The notes under the pieces were generated by a model that searched no databases, was not told where the DNA came from, and saw only the letters and a program-made list of their open reading frames with translations. Shown here in pieces: positions 1 to 12,000 of a DNA stretch of 64,000 nucleotides (the first letter of the stretch is position 1; every line of letters begins with the position of its first letter). A program made the position numbers and the translations under genes. This DNA is from Gnetum montanum (taxonomy: Eukaryota; Streptophyta; Gnetopsida; Gnetales; Gnetaceae): the NCBI GenBank assembly GCA_015680685.1, contig MNCI01011460.1, forward strand, positions 135,454 to 199,453, in the 5' to 3' direction.

Positions 1-1280
1 CGTGGCCAAGGGTTGGCCCAACGGTCCCTCGTGACCAAGTATTCACCAAACGGTCCCTCGTGACCAAGTGTTGGCCCAATGGTCCCTCGTGACCAAGTGT
101 TTGCCTAATGGTCCCTCGTAGCCAAGGGTTGCCCCAACGGTCCCTCGTGACCAAGGGTTGGCCCAACGGTCCCTCGTGACCAAGTATGCACCAAACGGTC
201 CCTCGTGACCAAGTGTTGGCCCAACGGTCCCTCGTGACCAAATTTATAAGGGTGCAGGACGGTATGGCTGAAACTGGCCCAATCAGCATATATGGGGAGA
301 GGTAGCATTCTCCCTGGGAGCACCTTGCATAGCTGCACTGGCACGAGCACTTTCACGTGACCAAGTGATGGCCCAATGGACCCTCGTAACCAAGTGTTGG
401 CCAAACGGTCCCTCGTGACCAGGTCTTGAACCAACGGTCCCTCGTGACCAATGTTGGTCCAACAAACATTCATGACTAAGGGTTGGCCCAATGGTCCCTC
501 GTGGCCAAGGGTTGGCCCAACGGCCCCTCGTGACCAAATTTATAAGGGTGCAGGACGGTATGGCTGAAACTGGCCCAATCAGCATATATGGGGAGAGGTA
601 GTGTTCTCCCTGGGCACGAGCACTTTCACGTGAATAGGTGTTGGCGAAACGGTCCCTCGTGACCAAGTGTTGAACCAACAGTCCCTCGTGACCAAGGGTT
701 GGCCCAACCGTCCCTTGTGACCAACTATCGGCCCAACAGTCCCTCGTGGCCAAGGGTTGGCCCAATGGTCCCTCGTGACCAAGTGTTCACCAAACGGTCC
801 CTCGTGACCAAGTGTTCGCCAAACGGTCCCTCATGACCAAGTGTTCGCCTAACGGTCCCTTGTGGCCAAGGGTTGCCCCAATGGTCCCTCGTGACCAAGG
901 GTTGTCCCAACGGTCCCTCATGACCAAGTATTCGCCAAATGGTCCCTCGTGACCAAGTGTTCGCCAAATGGTCCCTCGTGACCAAGGGTTGGCCCAACGG
1001 TCCCTCGTGACCAAGTGTTGGCCAAATGGTCCCTCGTGACCAAATTTATAAGGGTGCAGGATGGTATGGCTGAAACTGGCCCATAAGCATATATGGGGAG
1101 AGGTAGCGTTCTTCCTGGGAGCACCTCGCATAGCTGCGCTGGCACAAGCGCTCCCACGAGACCAAGTGATGGCCCAACGGACTCTCGTGATCAAGTGGTA
1201 GCCCAACGGTCCCTCGTGACCAAATTTATAAGGGTGCAGGATGGTACGGCTGAAACTGGCCGAATCAGCATATATGGGGA

Positions 1281-1611
1281 GAGGTAGCGTCCTCCCTGGG
1301 AGCACCGCACGGTGCTCTTGTGAGAGTGCTCTCCATGGGAGCACCTCGCATAGCTGCACTGGCACGAGTGCTCTCACGAGTCCAAGTGCTGGCCAAATGG
1401 ATGCCCTCCCTTAGAGCATTCTCCTTGAGAGTGCCTTCCCGGTACGCACGTGAGAGTGTTCTCCTTGAGAGCACCCTCCCGGAGAGCGCTCTCCCTGAGA
1501 GCGGCCTCCCTCAAAGCGTTCTCCTTGATAGTGCCTTGCGCTACGCATGTCAGAGCATTCTCTTGGAGCATGCCCTTCCTAGGAGTACCCTCCCTGAGAA
1601 TAAGGGTTGGC
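1281..1611. repeat. Island of B-type 15-bp repeat with dyads inside array A (copy 1)
   Basis: After the S element at 1269 the sequence leaves the 29-bp pattern and runs as GAGAGCGTTCTCCTT-like 15-bp units to about 1611, then returns to array A. Its start carries two inverted repeats: GAGCACC (1300-1306) with GGTGCTC (1311-1317), then GTGCTC with GAGCAC around CCATGG. Related islands lie at 3526-3840 and 6078-6400 and, in the second spacer, near 40292-40602 and 40686-41022. Confidence 0.75.
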
Positions 1612-2083
1612 CCAATGGAGCTTCATGGCCAAGGGTTGGCCCAATGGTCCCTCGTGGCCAAGGGTTGGCCCAACGGTCCCTCGTGACCAAGTGTTCGCCA
1701 AACGGTCCCTTGTGACCAAGGGTTACCCCAACGGTCCCTCGTGACCAAGTGTTCATGAAACGGTCCTTCGTGACCAAGGGTTGGCCCAACGGTCCCTCGT
1801 GACCAAGTGTTCGCCAAACTATCCCTCGTGAAAAACTATTCGCCAAACAGTCCCTCGTGATCCAACGTTGGCCCAACGGTCCCTCGTGACCAAGTGGTAG
1901 CCCAACGGTCCCTCGTGACCAAATTTATAAGGGTGCAGGATGGTACGGCTGAAACTGGCCCAATCAGCATATATGGGGAGAGGTAACGTTCTCCCTGGAA
2001 GCACCTTGGATAGCTGCGCTGGCACGAGCACTTTCACATGACCAAGTGATGGCCCAACGGACCCTCGTAACCAAGTGTTGGCC

Positions 2084-2111
2084 AAACCCTAAACCCTAAA
2101 CCCTAAACCCT
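2084..2111. repeat. Interstitial telomeric repeat, (AAACCCT)x4
   Basis: Four perfect AAACCCT heptamers (the complement of TTTAGGG, the usual plant telomere repeat) sit inside one 29-bp unit. They replace the expected CGGTCCCTC between GTTGGCCAAA and GTGACCAAG. No other telomere-like run was seen in the window. Confidence 0.9.
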
Positions 2112-3502
2112 TGTGACCAAGTCTTGAACCAACGGTCCCTCATGACCAAGTGTTGGTCCAACAGATAATCGTGACCAAGTGTTTGCCAAATGGTCCCTCA
2201 TGACCAAGTGTTGGCCCAAAGGTCCCTCGTGACCAAATTTATAAGGGTGCAGGACGGTACAGCTGAAACTGGCCCAATCAGCATATATGGGGAGAGGTAG
2301 CGTTCTCCCTGAGCACGAGCACTTTCACTTGAATAAGTGTTGGCCAAACGGTCCCTCATGACCAAGTGTTGAACCAACGGTCCCTCGTGACTAAGGGCTG
2401 GCCCAACCATCCCTTGTGACCAACTATTAGCCCAACGGTCCCTCGTGGCCAAGGGTTGACCCAACGGTCCGTCATGACCAAGTGTTGGCCTAACGGTCCC
2501 TCGTGACCAAGTGTTCGCCTAATGGTCCCTCGTGGCCAAGGGTTGCCCCAACGGTCCCTCATGACCAAGGGTTGGCCCAACAGTCCCTCGTGACCAAGTG
2601 TTCACCAAACGGTCCCTCGTGACCAAGTGTTGGCCCAACAGTCCCTCGTGATCAAATTTATAAGGGTGCAGGACGGTACGGCTGAAACTAGCCCAATCAG
2701 CATATATGGGAAGAGGTAGCATTCTCCCTGGGAGCACTATGCATAGCTGCGCTGGCACGAGCACTTTCACATGACCAAGTGATGGCCCAATGGACCCTCG
2801 TAACCAAGTGTTAGCCAAACGGTCCCTCGTGACCAAGTCTTGAACCAACGGTCCCTCTTGACCAAGTGTTGGTCCAACAAACATTCATGACCAAGGGTTG
2901 GCCCAACGGTCCCTCGTGACCAAATTTATAAGGGTGCAGGACGGTACGACTGAAACTGGCCCAATCAGCATATATGGGGAGAGGTAGCTTTCTCCCTAGG
3001 CACGAGCACTTTCACATGAATAAGTGTTGGCGAAACGGTCCCTCGTGACCAAGTGTTGAACCAACAGTCCCTCGTGACCAAGGGTTGGCCCAACCGTCCC
3101 TTGTGACCAACTGTCGGCCCAACGGTCCCTCGTGGCCAAGGGTTGGCCCAATGGTCCCTCGTGACCAAGTGTTCACGAAAGGGTCCCTCGTGACCAAGCG
3201 TTTGCCAAATGGTCCCTCATGACCAAGTGTTCGCCTAACGGTCCCTTGTGGCCAAGGGTTGCCCCAACGGTCCCTCATGACCAAGGGTTGGCCCAACGGT
3301 CCCTCATGACCAAGTATTCGCCAAATGGTCCCTCGTGACCAAGTGTTCGCCAAACGGTCCCTCGTGACCAAGGGTTGGCCCAATGGTCCCTCGTTACCAA
3401 GTGTTCGCCAAACGGTCCCTCATGATCAAGTGGTAGCCCAACGGTCCCTCGTGACCAAATTTATAAGGGTGCAGGATGGTATGGCTAAAACTGGCCCAAT
3501 CA

Positions 3503-3525
3503 NNNNNNNNNNNNNNNNNNNNNNN
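3503..3525. other. Assembly gap (23 Ns) inside an S element
   Basis: A run of 23 Ns replaces the CATATATGGGGAGAGG core of an S element. The flanks (GGCCCAATCA on the left, GTTCTCCCTGGGAGCACC on the right) match other copies, so the gap length is about right. Confidence 0.98.
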
Positions 3526-3840
3526 GTTCTCCCTGGGAGCACCGCATGGTGCTCTTGTGAGAGTGCTCTCCATGGGAGCACCTCGCATAGCTGCATTGGC
3601 ATGAGTGCTCTCACGAGTCCAAGTGCTGGCCAAACGGATGCCCTCCCTGAGAGCGTTCTCCTTGAGAGTGCCTTCCCGGTACGCACGTGAGAGTGTTCTC
3701 CTTGAGAGCACCCTCCCGGGGAGCGCTCTCCCTGAGAGCGGCCTCCCTCAAAGCATTCTCCTTGATAGTGCCTTGCGCTATGCATGTCAGAGCGTTCTCT
3801 TGGAGCATGCCCTTCCTAGGAGTGCCCTCCCTGAGAGTAA
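3526..3840. repeat. Island of B-type 15-bp repeat (copy 2)
   Basis: Closely resembles the island at 1281-1611, including the inverted repeats at its left end. It starts right after the N gap and ends where the 29-bp GGTTGGCC pattern resumes. Confidence 0.7.
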
Positions 3841-6077
3841 GGGTTGGCCAAATGGAGCTTCATGGCCAAGGGTTGGCCCAATGAACCCTCGTGGCCAAGG
3901 GTTGGCCCAACGGTTCCTCGTGACCAAGTGTTTTCCAAACAGTCCCTCGTGACCAAGGGTTACCCCAACGGTCCCTTGTGACCAAGTGTTCGCAAAACGG
4001 TCCTTCGTGACCAAGGGTTGGCCCAACGGTCCCTCGTGACCAAGTGTTTGCCAAACAATCCCTCGTGACAAACTATTCGCCAAACGGTCCCTCGTGACCC
4101 AACGTTGGCCCAACGGTCCCTCGTGACCAAGTGGTAGCCCAATGGTCCCTCGTGACCAAATTTATAAGGGTGCAGGATGGTACAGATGAAACTGGCCCAA
4201 TCAGAATATATGGGGAGAGGTAGCGTTCTTCCTGGGAGCACCTTGGATAGCTGCACTGGCACGAGCACTTTCACATGACCAAGTGATGGCCCAACGGACC
4301 CTCGTAACCAAGTGTTGGCCAAACGGTCCCTCGTGACCAAGTCTTGAACCAACGGTCCCTCGTGACCAAGTGTTCGCCAAACGGTCCCTCGTAACCAAGT
4401 GTTGGCCCAAAGGTCCCTCGTGATCAAATTTATAAGGGTGTAGGACGGTATGGCTGAAACTGGCCCAATCAGCATATATGGGGAGAGGTAGCGTTCTCCC
4501 TGGGCACGAGCACTTTCACGTGAATAAATGTTGGCCAAATAGTCCCTCGTGACCAAGTGTTGAACCAACAGTCCCTCGTGACCAAGGGTTGGCCCAACCG
4601 TCCCTTGTGACCAACTATCAGCCCAACGGTCCCTCATCGCCAAGGGTTGGCCCAACGGTCCCTCGTGACCAAGTATTCACGAAACGGTTCCTCGTGACCA
4701 AGTGTTCACCAAACGGTCCCTCATGACCAAGTGTTCATCCAATGGTCGCTCATGGCCAAGGGTTTCCCCAACGGTCCCTTGTGACCAAGGGTTGGCCCAA
4801 CGGTCCCTCGTGACCAAGTGTTCGCCAAATGGTCCCTCGTGACCAAGTGTTGGCCCAATGGTCCCTTGTGACCAAATTTATAAGGGTGCAGGACAGTACG
4901 GTTGAAACTGGCCCAATCATCATATATGGGGAGAGGTAGCATTCTCCTTGGGAGCACCTTGCATAGCTGCGCTGGCACGAGCACTTTCACGTGAATAAGT
5001 GTTGGCCAAACGGTCCCTCGTGACCAAGTGTTGAACCAATGGTCCCTCGTGACCAAGGGTTGGCCCAACCGTCCCTTGTGACCAACTGTTGGCCCAACGG
5101 TCCCTCGTGGCCAAGGGTTGGCCCAACGGTCCCTCGTGACCAAGTGTTGACGAAACGGTCCCTCGTCACCAAGTGTTCGCCAAACGGTCCCTCATGACCA
5201 AGTGTTCGCCTAATGGTCCCTCGTGGCCAAGGGATGCCCCAACGGTCCCTCGTGACCAAGGGTTGGCCCAACAGTCCCTCATGACCAAGTGTTCACCAAA
5301 TGGTCCCTCGTGACCAAGTGTTGGCCCAACGGTCCCTCGTGACCAAATTTATAAGGGTGTAGGATGGTATGGCTAAAACTAGCCCAATCAGCATATATGG
5401 GGAGAGGTAGCATTCTCCCTGGGATCACCTTGCATAGCTGCGCTGGCACGAGCACTTTCATGTGACCAAGTGATGGCCCAAAGGACCCTCATAACCAATT
5501 GTTGGCCAGACGGTCCCTCGTGACCAAGTGTTGAACCAACGGTCCCTCGTGACCAGGGGTTGGCCCAACAGACAATCGTGACCACGAGTTGGCCCAACTG
5601 TCCCTCGAGGCCAAGGGTTGGCCCAAAGGTCCCTCGTGACCAAGTGTTCGCCAAACAGTCCCTTGTGACCAAGTATTCGTCAAACGGTCCCTCATGACCA
5701 AGGGTTGCCCCAACGGTCCCTCGTGACCAAGGGTTCGCCAAACGGTCCCTCGTGACCAAGTGTTGGCCCAACGGTCCCTCATGACCAAGTGTTGGCACAA
5801 CGAACGCTCATGACCAAGGGTTGGGCCAACGGTCCCTCATGACCAAGTGTTCGCCAAATGGTCCCTCGTGACCAAGGGTTGGCCCAATGGTTCCTCGTGA
5901 CGAAGTGTTCGCCAAGTGGTCCCTCGTGACCAATTGTTCGCCAAACGGTCCCTCGTGACCAAGGGTTGGCCCAACAGTCCCTCGTGATCAAGTGGTAGCA
6001 CAACAGTCCCTCGTGACCAAATTTATAAAGGTGCAGGATGGTACAGCTGAAACTGGCCCAATCAGCATATATGGGGA

Positions 6078-6400
6078 GAGGTAGCATTCTACCTGGGAGC
6101 ACCGCACGGTGCTCTCTTGAGAGTGCTCTCCATGGGAGCACCTTGCATAGCTGCACTGGCACGAGCGCTCTCACGAGTCCAAGTGCTGGCCAAATGGATG
6201 CCCTCCTTGAGAGCGTTCTCCTTGAGAGTGCCTTCCCGGTACGCACGTGAGAGTGTTCTCCTTGAGAGCACCCTCCTGGAGAGCACTCTCCCTGAGAGCA
6301 GCCTCCCTCAAAGCGTTCTCCTTGATAGTGCCTTATGCTACGCATGTGAGAGCATTCTCTTGGAGCATGCCCTTCCTAGGAGTACCCTCCCTGAGAATAA
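6078..6400. repeat. Island of B-type 15-bp repeat (copy 3)
   Basis: Third island of the same type. It is followed by a short AAGGGTTGGCCCAAC remnant and another S element at 6475, after which array A does not return. It marks the border to the transitional block. Confidence 0.7.
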
Positions 6401-6429
6401 GGGTTGGCCCAACAGAGCTTCGTGACCAA

Positions 6430-9050
6430 ATTTATAAGGGTGCAAGATGGTATGGCTGAAACTGGCCCAATCAGCATATATGGGGAGAGGTAGCATTCTT
6501 CCTGGGAGCATTGCAAGGTGCTCTCGCAAGAGCACTCTCACGAGAGCGCCTTGCATAGCTGCGTTGGCAAGTGCGCTCTCACAAGAGCGTCTCATGCAGT
6601 GCTTGCGAGAGCACTCTCCATGGGAGTGCCTCTTGCTACGCAACTTGATGGTGTTCTCTCTTAGAGTGTACTCCCCGAGAGAGCCTTGTGTTGCGCATTT
6701 GAGAGCATTTTCAATGAGAGAGGCCTCGTTGAGAGCATTCCATTGGAAAGTGCTCTTCCTAGGAGTGGCCTTCCTGAAAGCATTCTTCTCGAGAATGCCC
6801 TCCTTGAGAGTGTTCTCCGTGAGAGTGCCCTCCCTAAGCATGCTCAACGTGAGCGCGCTCTCTATGGGAGCACCCTCCATGAGAACCCTCTCCTATAGAG
6901 TGTTCTCACTGACAACGTTCTCCCCGAGAGCATCTTACGCTATGTACATGAGAGCATTACCCTTGGGAGCGCCCTCCCTGAGAGCGCCTTGTGTTATGCA
7001 CATGAGAGCTTTCTCCTCGAAGGCGTCCTCATTGAGAGCATTCTCTTGAGGAGTGCCCTCCTTGGGAACGGTCTCCTCAACAGCACCCTTGTTGAGAGCA
7101 TTCTCACTAAGTGCACCCTCTCTGAGAGCACCTTGCGTTACGCATGTGAGGATGCCCTCCATGAGAGCGGTGTTCCTGAGAGCATTCTCGCTGAGTGCAC
7201 CCTCTTTAAGAGCACCTTGTATTACACACGTGAGGACGCCCTCCTCGAGAGCATGCTCCGTGAGAGCGTTCTCCTTGAGAGTGCCCTCCTTGAGAACGGT
7301 CTCCTCGAGAGCGCCCTTGTTGAGAGAGTTCTCACTGAGTGCACCCTCTCTGAGAGCACCTTGTGTTACGCATGTGAGGATGCCCTCCATGAGAGTGGTG
7401 TTCCTGAGAGCATTCTCACTGAGTGCACCCTCTCTGAGAGCACCTTGCATTACGCACGTGAGGACGCCCTCCTCGAGAGCATGCTCTCTGAGAGCGTTCT
7501 CCTGAGAGATCTCCCTCCGTGGGAGCGTTCTCCTTGAGTACACCTTGTGCTATGCACATGAGAGTGGTTTCTTGGAGAGCACCCTCGTTGAGAGCATTCT
7601 CTCAGAGCGCAGCCTCCATGAGAGTGCCCTCCCTGAGAATGGGCTCACTGAGGACGCCCTCTCCAATAGCATCCTCCTTAAGACTACCCTTTGCGAGATC
7701 ATTCTCTGTGAGAGCGGCCTCTATTAGAGTAGCCTCCTTGAGATCATTCTCCTTAAGATCACCCTCCCTAAGAGTTCCTTGTGCTATGCTCATGAGAGTG
7801 TTCTCCTTGAGAGCGCCCTCATTGAAAGCGTTCTCTCAAAGAGCACCCTCTGTTAGAGGGGTGTTCTTGAGATCATTCTCGCTGAGTGCACCCTCTTTGA
7901 GAGTGCCTTGCATTATGCACGTGAGAATGTTCTCCTCGAGAGCACGCTCGTTGAGAGAATTCTCATGAAGAGCAGCCTTTGTTAGAGCGTTCTCGCTGAG
8001 AGCGCCCTCCCTGAGAGCTCTCTCTATGAGAGCATTTTCCTTGAGGGTGCCCTTACTTGGTGCTCTCTCTCTTTGAGAACGCGGTGTTCATGACCAAATT
8101 TATAAGGGTGCAGGATGGTATGGATAAAACTAGCCCAATCAGCATATATAGAGAGAGGTACCATTCTTCCTGGGATCATCGCACGATGCTCTCGCGAGAG
8201 CGCTCTCACGAGAGCTCCTCGCATAGCTGCGCTAGCAAGAGCATGCTCTCATGAGAGCGCCTCATGCAGCGCTTGCGAGAGCACTCTCGGTGGGAGTGCT
8301 TCTTGCTGCACATGTGATGGTGTTCTCTCAAGGAGTGTCCTCCATCAGAGAGCCTTGCATTGGGCATTTGAGAGCGTTCTCAATGAGATAGCCCTCTTTG
8401 AGAGCATTTTTTTGTAGAGCGTTATTTCTAGGAGTGGCCTCCTTGAAAGTGTTCTCCGCGAGAATGCCCTCCTTGAGAGCATTCTTCATGAGAGCGTCCT
8501 CCTTGAGCACGCTCTCGGTGGGAGTGCCCTCCATGAGAATGCTCTCCTAGAGAGAGCCCTCCTTGAGAGTGCACTCCTGGGGAGAACACTATCTCTCCCT
8601 ATATATGTTGATTGGGCCAGTTTTAGCCATATTGTCCCGCACCATTATAAATTTGGTCATGAAGCTCCATTCGGCCAACGCTTGCTCGAGAGCGTCTCCT
8701 AAAGAACGTTCTCGGTGAGAGTGGCCTTTTGGAGAGCATTCTCCTTGAGAGTGCCTTGGGTTAGCATGTGAAAGTTTTCTCCTGGACTGCACCTTCGTTG
8801 AGAGCTTCTTTTCGAAGGGTGCCCTCCTCGAGAGCGACCTCCTTGAGAGCACCTTGCGTTGCACACCTGAGAGTGTTCTCCTCGAGAGCGTACTTGTTGA
8901 GAGCGTTCTCTTGGAGAGCGCCCTTCTTGAGATCGGTCTCGCCAGGGGCACCCTCCCTGAGAGTGTTCTCATTGAGAGCGCCCTTCGTTACATTGGCCTT
9001 CTGAAGAGCTTTCTCCATGAGAGGGCCCTCACTACAAGAGTTATCCCTGT
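6430..9050. repeat. Transitional spacer block, first spacer
   Basis: Begins with an S element (6475) and then consists of irregular 15-bp GAGAGC-type repeats grouped in longer blocks. Examples are the recurring GAGGATGCCCTCCATGAGAG and GAGGACGCCCTCCTCGAGAG blocks between 7140 and 7510. A further S element lies at 8143 with core TATATAGAGAG, and an inverted S copy at 8581. The block is collinear with 40600-43640 of the second spacer. I see no gene in it. Confidence 0.75.
8581..8672 (-). promoter_or_regulatory. Inverted S element (promoter-like, minus strand), first spacer
   Basis: Read on the minus strand this is a full S element: ACCAAATTTATAA, then AAACTGGCCCAATCAACA, then TATATAGGGAGAG. 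Its core is closer to the plant Pol I consensus TATATAGGGG than the direct copies, which read TATATGGGG. An inverted copy is kept at the equivalent place in the second spacer (43145). If active it would drive transcription away from the 18S, through array A. Confidence 0.6.
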
Positions 9051-12000
9051 AACACCCTGGTTGAGAGAATTCTGACATAGAGCACCCTTCCTAAGAGCGC
9101 CCTCCTTGAGAACATCCTCCTTGACAGTGGTCTCCCTGAGGACGTCCTCATCGGTAGCATTCTCCCTATTGCGCCCTCGTTGAGAGCGGTCTCCCTGGAG
9201 AATGCCCTCCTTGAGAGCGGTCTCCCTCAGAGCGCGCTCATGGGGAGCAGTCTTCGTAAGAGTGCCTTCCTTGAGAATTCCCTTCTTGAGAGCGATCTTG
9301 CTGAGGACAACTTCATCATGAACGTTATCCCCTCGAGTGCCCTCATCGGGAGCAATCTCCTTGGGAGCGGTCTTCCTAAGTGTGCCCTCCCTGAGAACGC
9401 CCTCCTTGAGAGCAATCTCACTAAGGACGCCCTCATCGGGAGCACTCTCCCTGGAGTGCCCTCATCTGGAGGAGTCTCCTTGGGAGTGGTCTTCCTAAGA
9501 GTGCCCTCCCTGAGAATGCCCTCCTTGAGAGCAATCTCACTGAGAATGCTTTCATTGGGAGTGTTCTCCCTGGAGCGCCCTCGTTGAGAGTGGTCTCCCT
9601 AGAGAATGCCCTCCTTGAGAGCGGTCTTTGTGACAGTGCCCTCATTAGAGCGTTCTCCTTGGAGCACCCTCATTGAGAGCGTTTTTTCAAAGAGTTCCCT
9701 CCTTGAGAGCGTTCTCCCTGAGAGCATCCTCTGTTAGAGCGGCCTCCGTGAGAGCGTTCTGCATGAGAGCACCTTACGTTACACACGTGAGAGTTTTCAG
9801 CTTGAGAGTGTTCTTTCGTAGAGTACCCTTCGTAAGAGCGTCCTCCCTGAGAATGCCCTCCTTGAGAGTGGTCTCCCTCAGGATGTCCTCATTGGTAGTG
9901 TTCTCCTTGGAGCACCCTCATTAAGAGTGGTCTCTCTGAGAGCACGCTCATGGGGAGCGGTCTACTTGAGAGCGGTCTTCATAAGAGTGCCCTCCCTGAG
10001 AACGGTCTCCCTGAGGATGCCTTCATCAGGAGCATTCTCCCTGAAGTGCCTTCATTGAGAGTGCCCCCATCGGGAGCAGTCTCCTTGGGAGCGCCCTTCC
10101 TAAGAGCGCCCTCCCTGAGAACATCCTCATTGAGAGCGATCTCACTGTAGACACCCTCATGGGTAGCGTTCTCCCTGTTGCACCCTCGGGGAGAGCGGTC
10201 TCCCTGAGAGCGAGCTCCTTAAGAGCGGTCTTCCTGAGAGCGCGCTTATGGCCAGCGGTCTTCGTAAGAGTGCCCTCCTTGAGAACTCCCTTCTTGAGCA
10301 CAATCTTGTTGAGGATGACTTCATCGTGAATGTTCTACCCTCGAGCGCCCTCATCGGGAGCAGTCTCCTTGGGAGCGGTCTTCCTAAGAGTGCCCTCCCT
10401 AAGAATGCCCTCCTTGAGAGCAATCTCACTGAGGATGCTTTCATCTGGAGCATTCTCCCTGAAGCACCCTCATTGAGAGTGGTCTCCCTGGAGAATGCCC
10501 TCCTTGAGAGTGGTCTCTTTGACAGCGCCCTCATCGGAGCGTTCTCCTTGGAGTGCCCTCATTGAGAGCATTTTGGTAAAGAGTGCCCTCCTTGAGAGCG
10601 TTCTCCCTGAGAACATCCTCCGTTAGAGCGGCCTCCTTGAGAGCATTCTCCATGAGAGCACCTTGCATTACGCACATGAGAGTTTTCAGCTTGAGAGCGT
10701 TCTTTTTTAGAGCGCCCTTCGTAAGAGCGTCCTGCCTGAGAATGCCCTCCTTGAGAGTGGTCTCCCTGAGGACGTCCTCATTGGTAGCATTCTCCTTGGA
10801 GTGCCCTCGTTGAGAGCGGTCTCTCTGAGAGCGCGCTCATGGGGAGCGGTCTACTTGAGAGCGGTCTTCGTAAGAGTGCCCTCCCTGAGAATGCCCTCCC
10901 TGAGAATGGTCTCCCTGAGGAAACCTTCATTGGGAGCTTTCTCCCTGGAGCACCTTCATTGAGAGCGCCCACATTGAGAGAAGTTTCCTTGGGAGCGCCC
11001 TTCCTAAGAGCGCCCTCACTGAGAACACCCTCGTTGAGAGCGATCTCATTGCGGACGCCCTCATGGGTAGCATTCTCCATGTTGCACCCTCGTGGAGAGC
11101 GGTCTCCCTTGAGAACGTCCTCCTTGAGAGCGGTCTCCTTGAGAGCGCACTTATGGGCAACGGTCTTCGTAAGAGTGCCCTCCTATAGAACACCCTTCTT
11201 GAGAGCGATCTTGCTGAGGATGACTTCATCGTGAACATTCTACCCTCGAGCGCCATCATCGGGAGTAGTCTCCTTGGGAGCGGTTTTCCTAAGTGTGCCC
11301 TCCCTGAGAACGCCCTCCTTGAGAGCAATCTCACTAAGGACGCCCTCATCGGGAGCGCTCTCTTTGGAGCACCTTCATTGAGAGTGTCCTCTTTGGGAGG
11401 AGTCTCCTTGGGAGTGGTCTTCCTAAGAGTATCCTCCCTGAGAACGCCCTCCTTGAGAGCAATCTCACTGAGGAAGCTTTCATCGGGAGCGTTCTCCCTG
11501 GAGTGCCCTCATTGATAGCGGTCTCCCTGGAGAATGCCCTCCTTGAGAGCGGTCTTTGTGACAGCGCCCTCATCGGAAGCGTTCTCCTTGGAGTGCCCTC
11601 ATTGAGACTGTTTTGTTGAAGAGTGCCCTCCTTGAGAGAATTCTCCCTGAGAGCATCCTTCGTTAGAGTGGCCTCTGTGAGAGCGTTCTCCATGAGAGCA
11701 CCTTGTGTTACGCACGTGAGAGTTTTCAGCTTAAGAGCATTCTTTCATAGAGCGCCCTTCGTAAGAGTGTACTCCCTAAGAATGCCCTCCTTGAGAGCGG
11801 TCTCCCTGAGGACGTCCTCATCGGTAGCGTTCTCCTTGGAGTGCCCTCGTTGAGAGTAGTCTCTCTGAGAGCATGCTCATGGAGAGCAGTCTACTTGACA
11901 GCGGTCTTCGTAAGAGTGCCCTCCCTGAGAATGCCCTCCCTAAGAACGGTCTCCCTGAGAACGCCTTCATCAGGAGCATTCTCCTTGGAGCACCTTAATT

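Larger units (their letters stand above)
1..6430. repeat. IGS array A (first spacer, partial): 29-bp minisatellite with S elements
   Basis: Tandem 29-bp units of the form GGTCCCTCGTGACCAAG followed by a variable TGTTCGCCAAAC or GGTTGGCCCAAC tail. The period can be counted directly (GGTCCC at 970 and again at 999). Units differ mainly by CG to TG or CA changes. The array is cut every 200-700 bp by a longer S element and by three islands of the 15-bp B-type repeat. The left edge of the window truncates the array. It belongs to the spacer that precedes rRNA unit 1. Open reading frames here are by-products of a repeat without stop codons. Confidence 0.9.
232..8165 (+). promoter_or_regulatory. Series of S elements (spacer-promoter-like), first spacer
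   Basis: Each S element starts with AAATTTATAAGGGTGCAGG, continues through GGCTGAAACTGGCCCAATCA and ends in CATATATGGGGAGAGGTAG. The CATATATGG cores lie near 288, 583, 1088, 1269, 1968, 2282, 2701, 2969, 4205, 4473, 4921, 5392, 6066, 6475 and 8143; one more core, near 3503, is hidden by Ns. The same upstream sequence precedes the gene promoters at 15060 and 17534, so these are duplicated promoter copies. Plant spacers commonly carry spacer promoters of this kind. Whether these fire is not shown: TATATGGGG differs from the canonical TATATAGGGG by loss of one A. Confidence 0.65.

Noticed and set aside
1-6430. 29-bp periodic repeats as a CRISPR array
   Set aside because: Units are directly adjacent with no unique spacers, repeat units vary freely, and the context is eukaryotic rDNA.
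6430-9050. Transposon or retrotransposon as the source of the transitional blocks
   Set aside because: No terminal repeats, target-site duplications or reverse transcriptase or transposase motifs were found; the block is built of the same 15-bp repeats and S elements as its surroundings.
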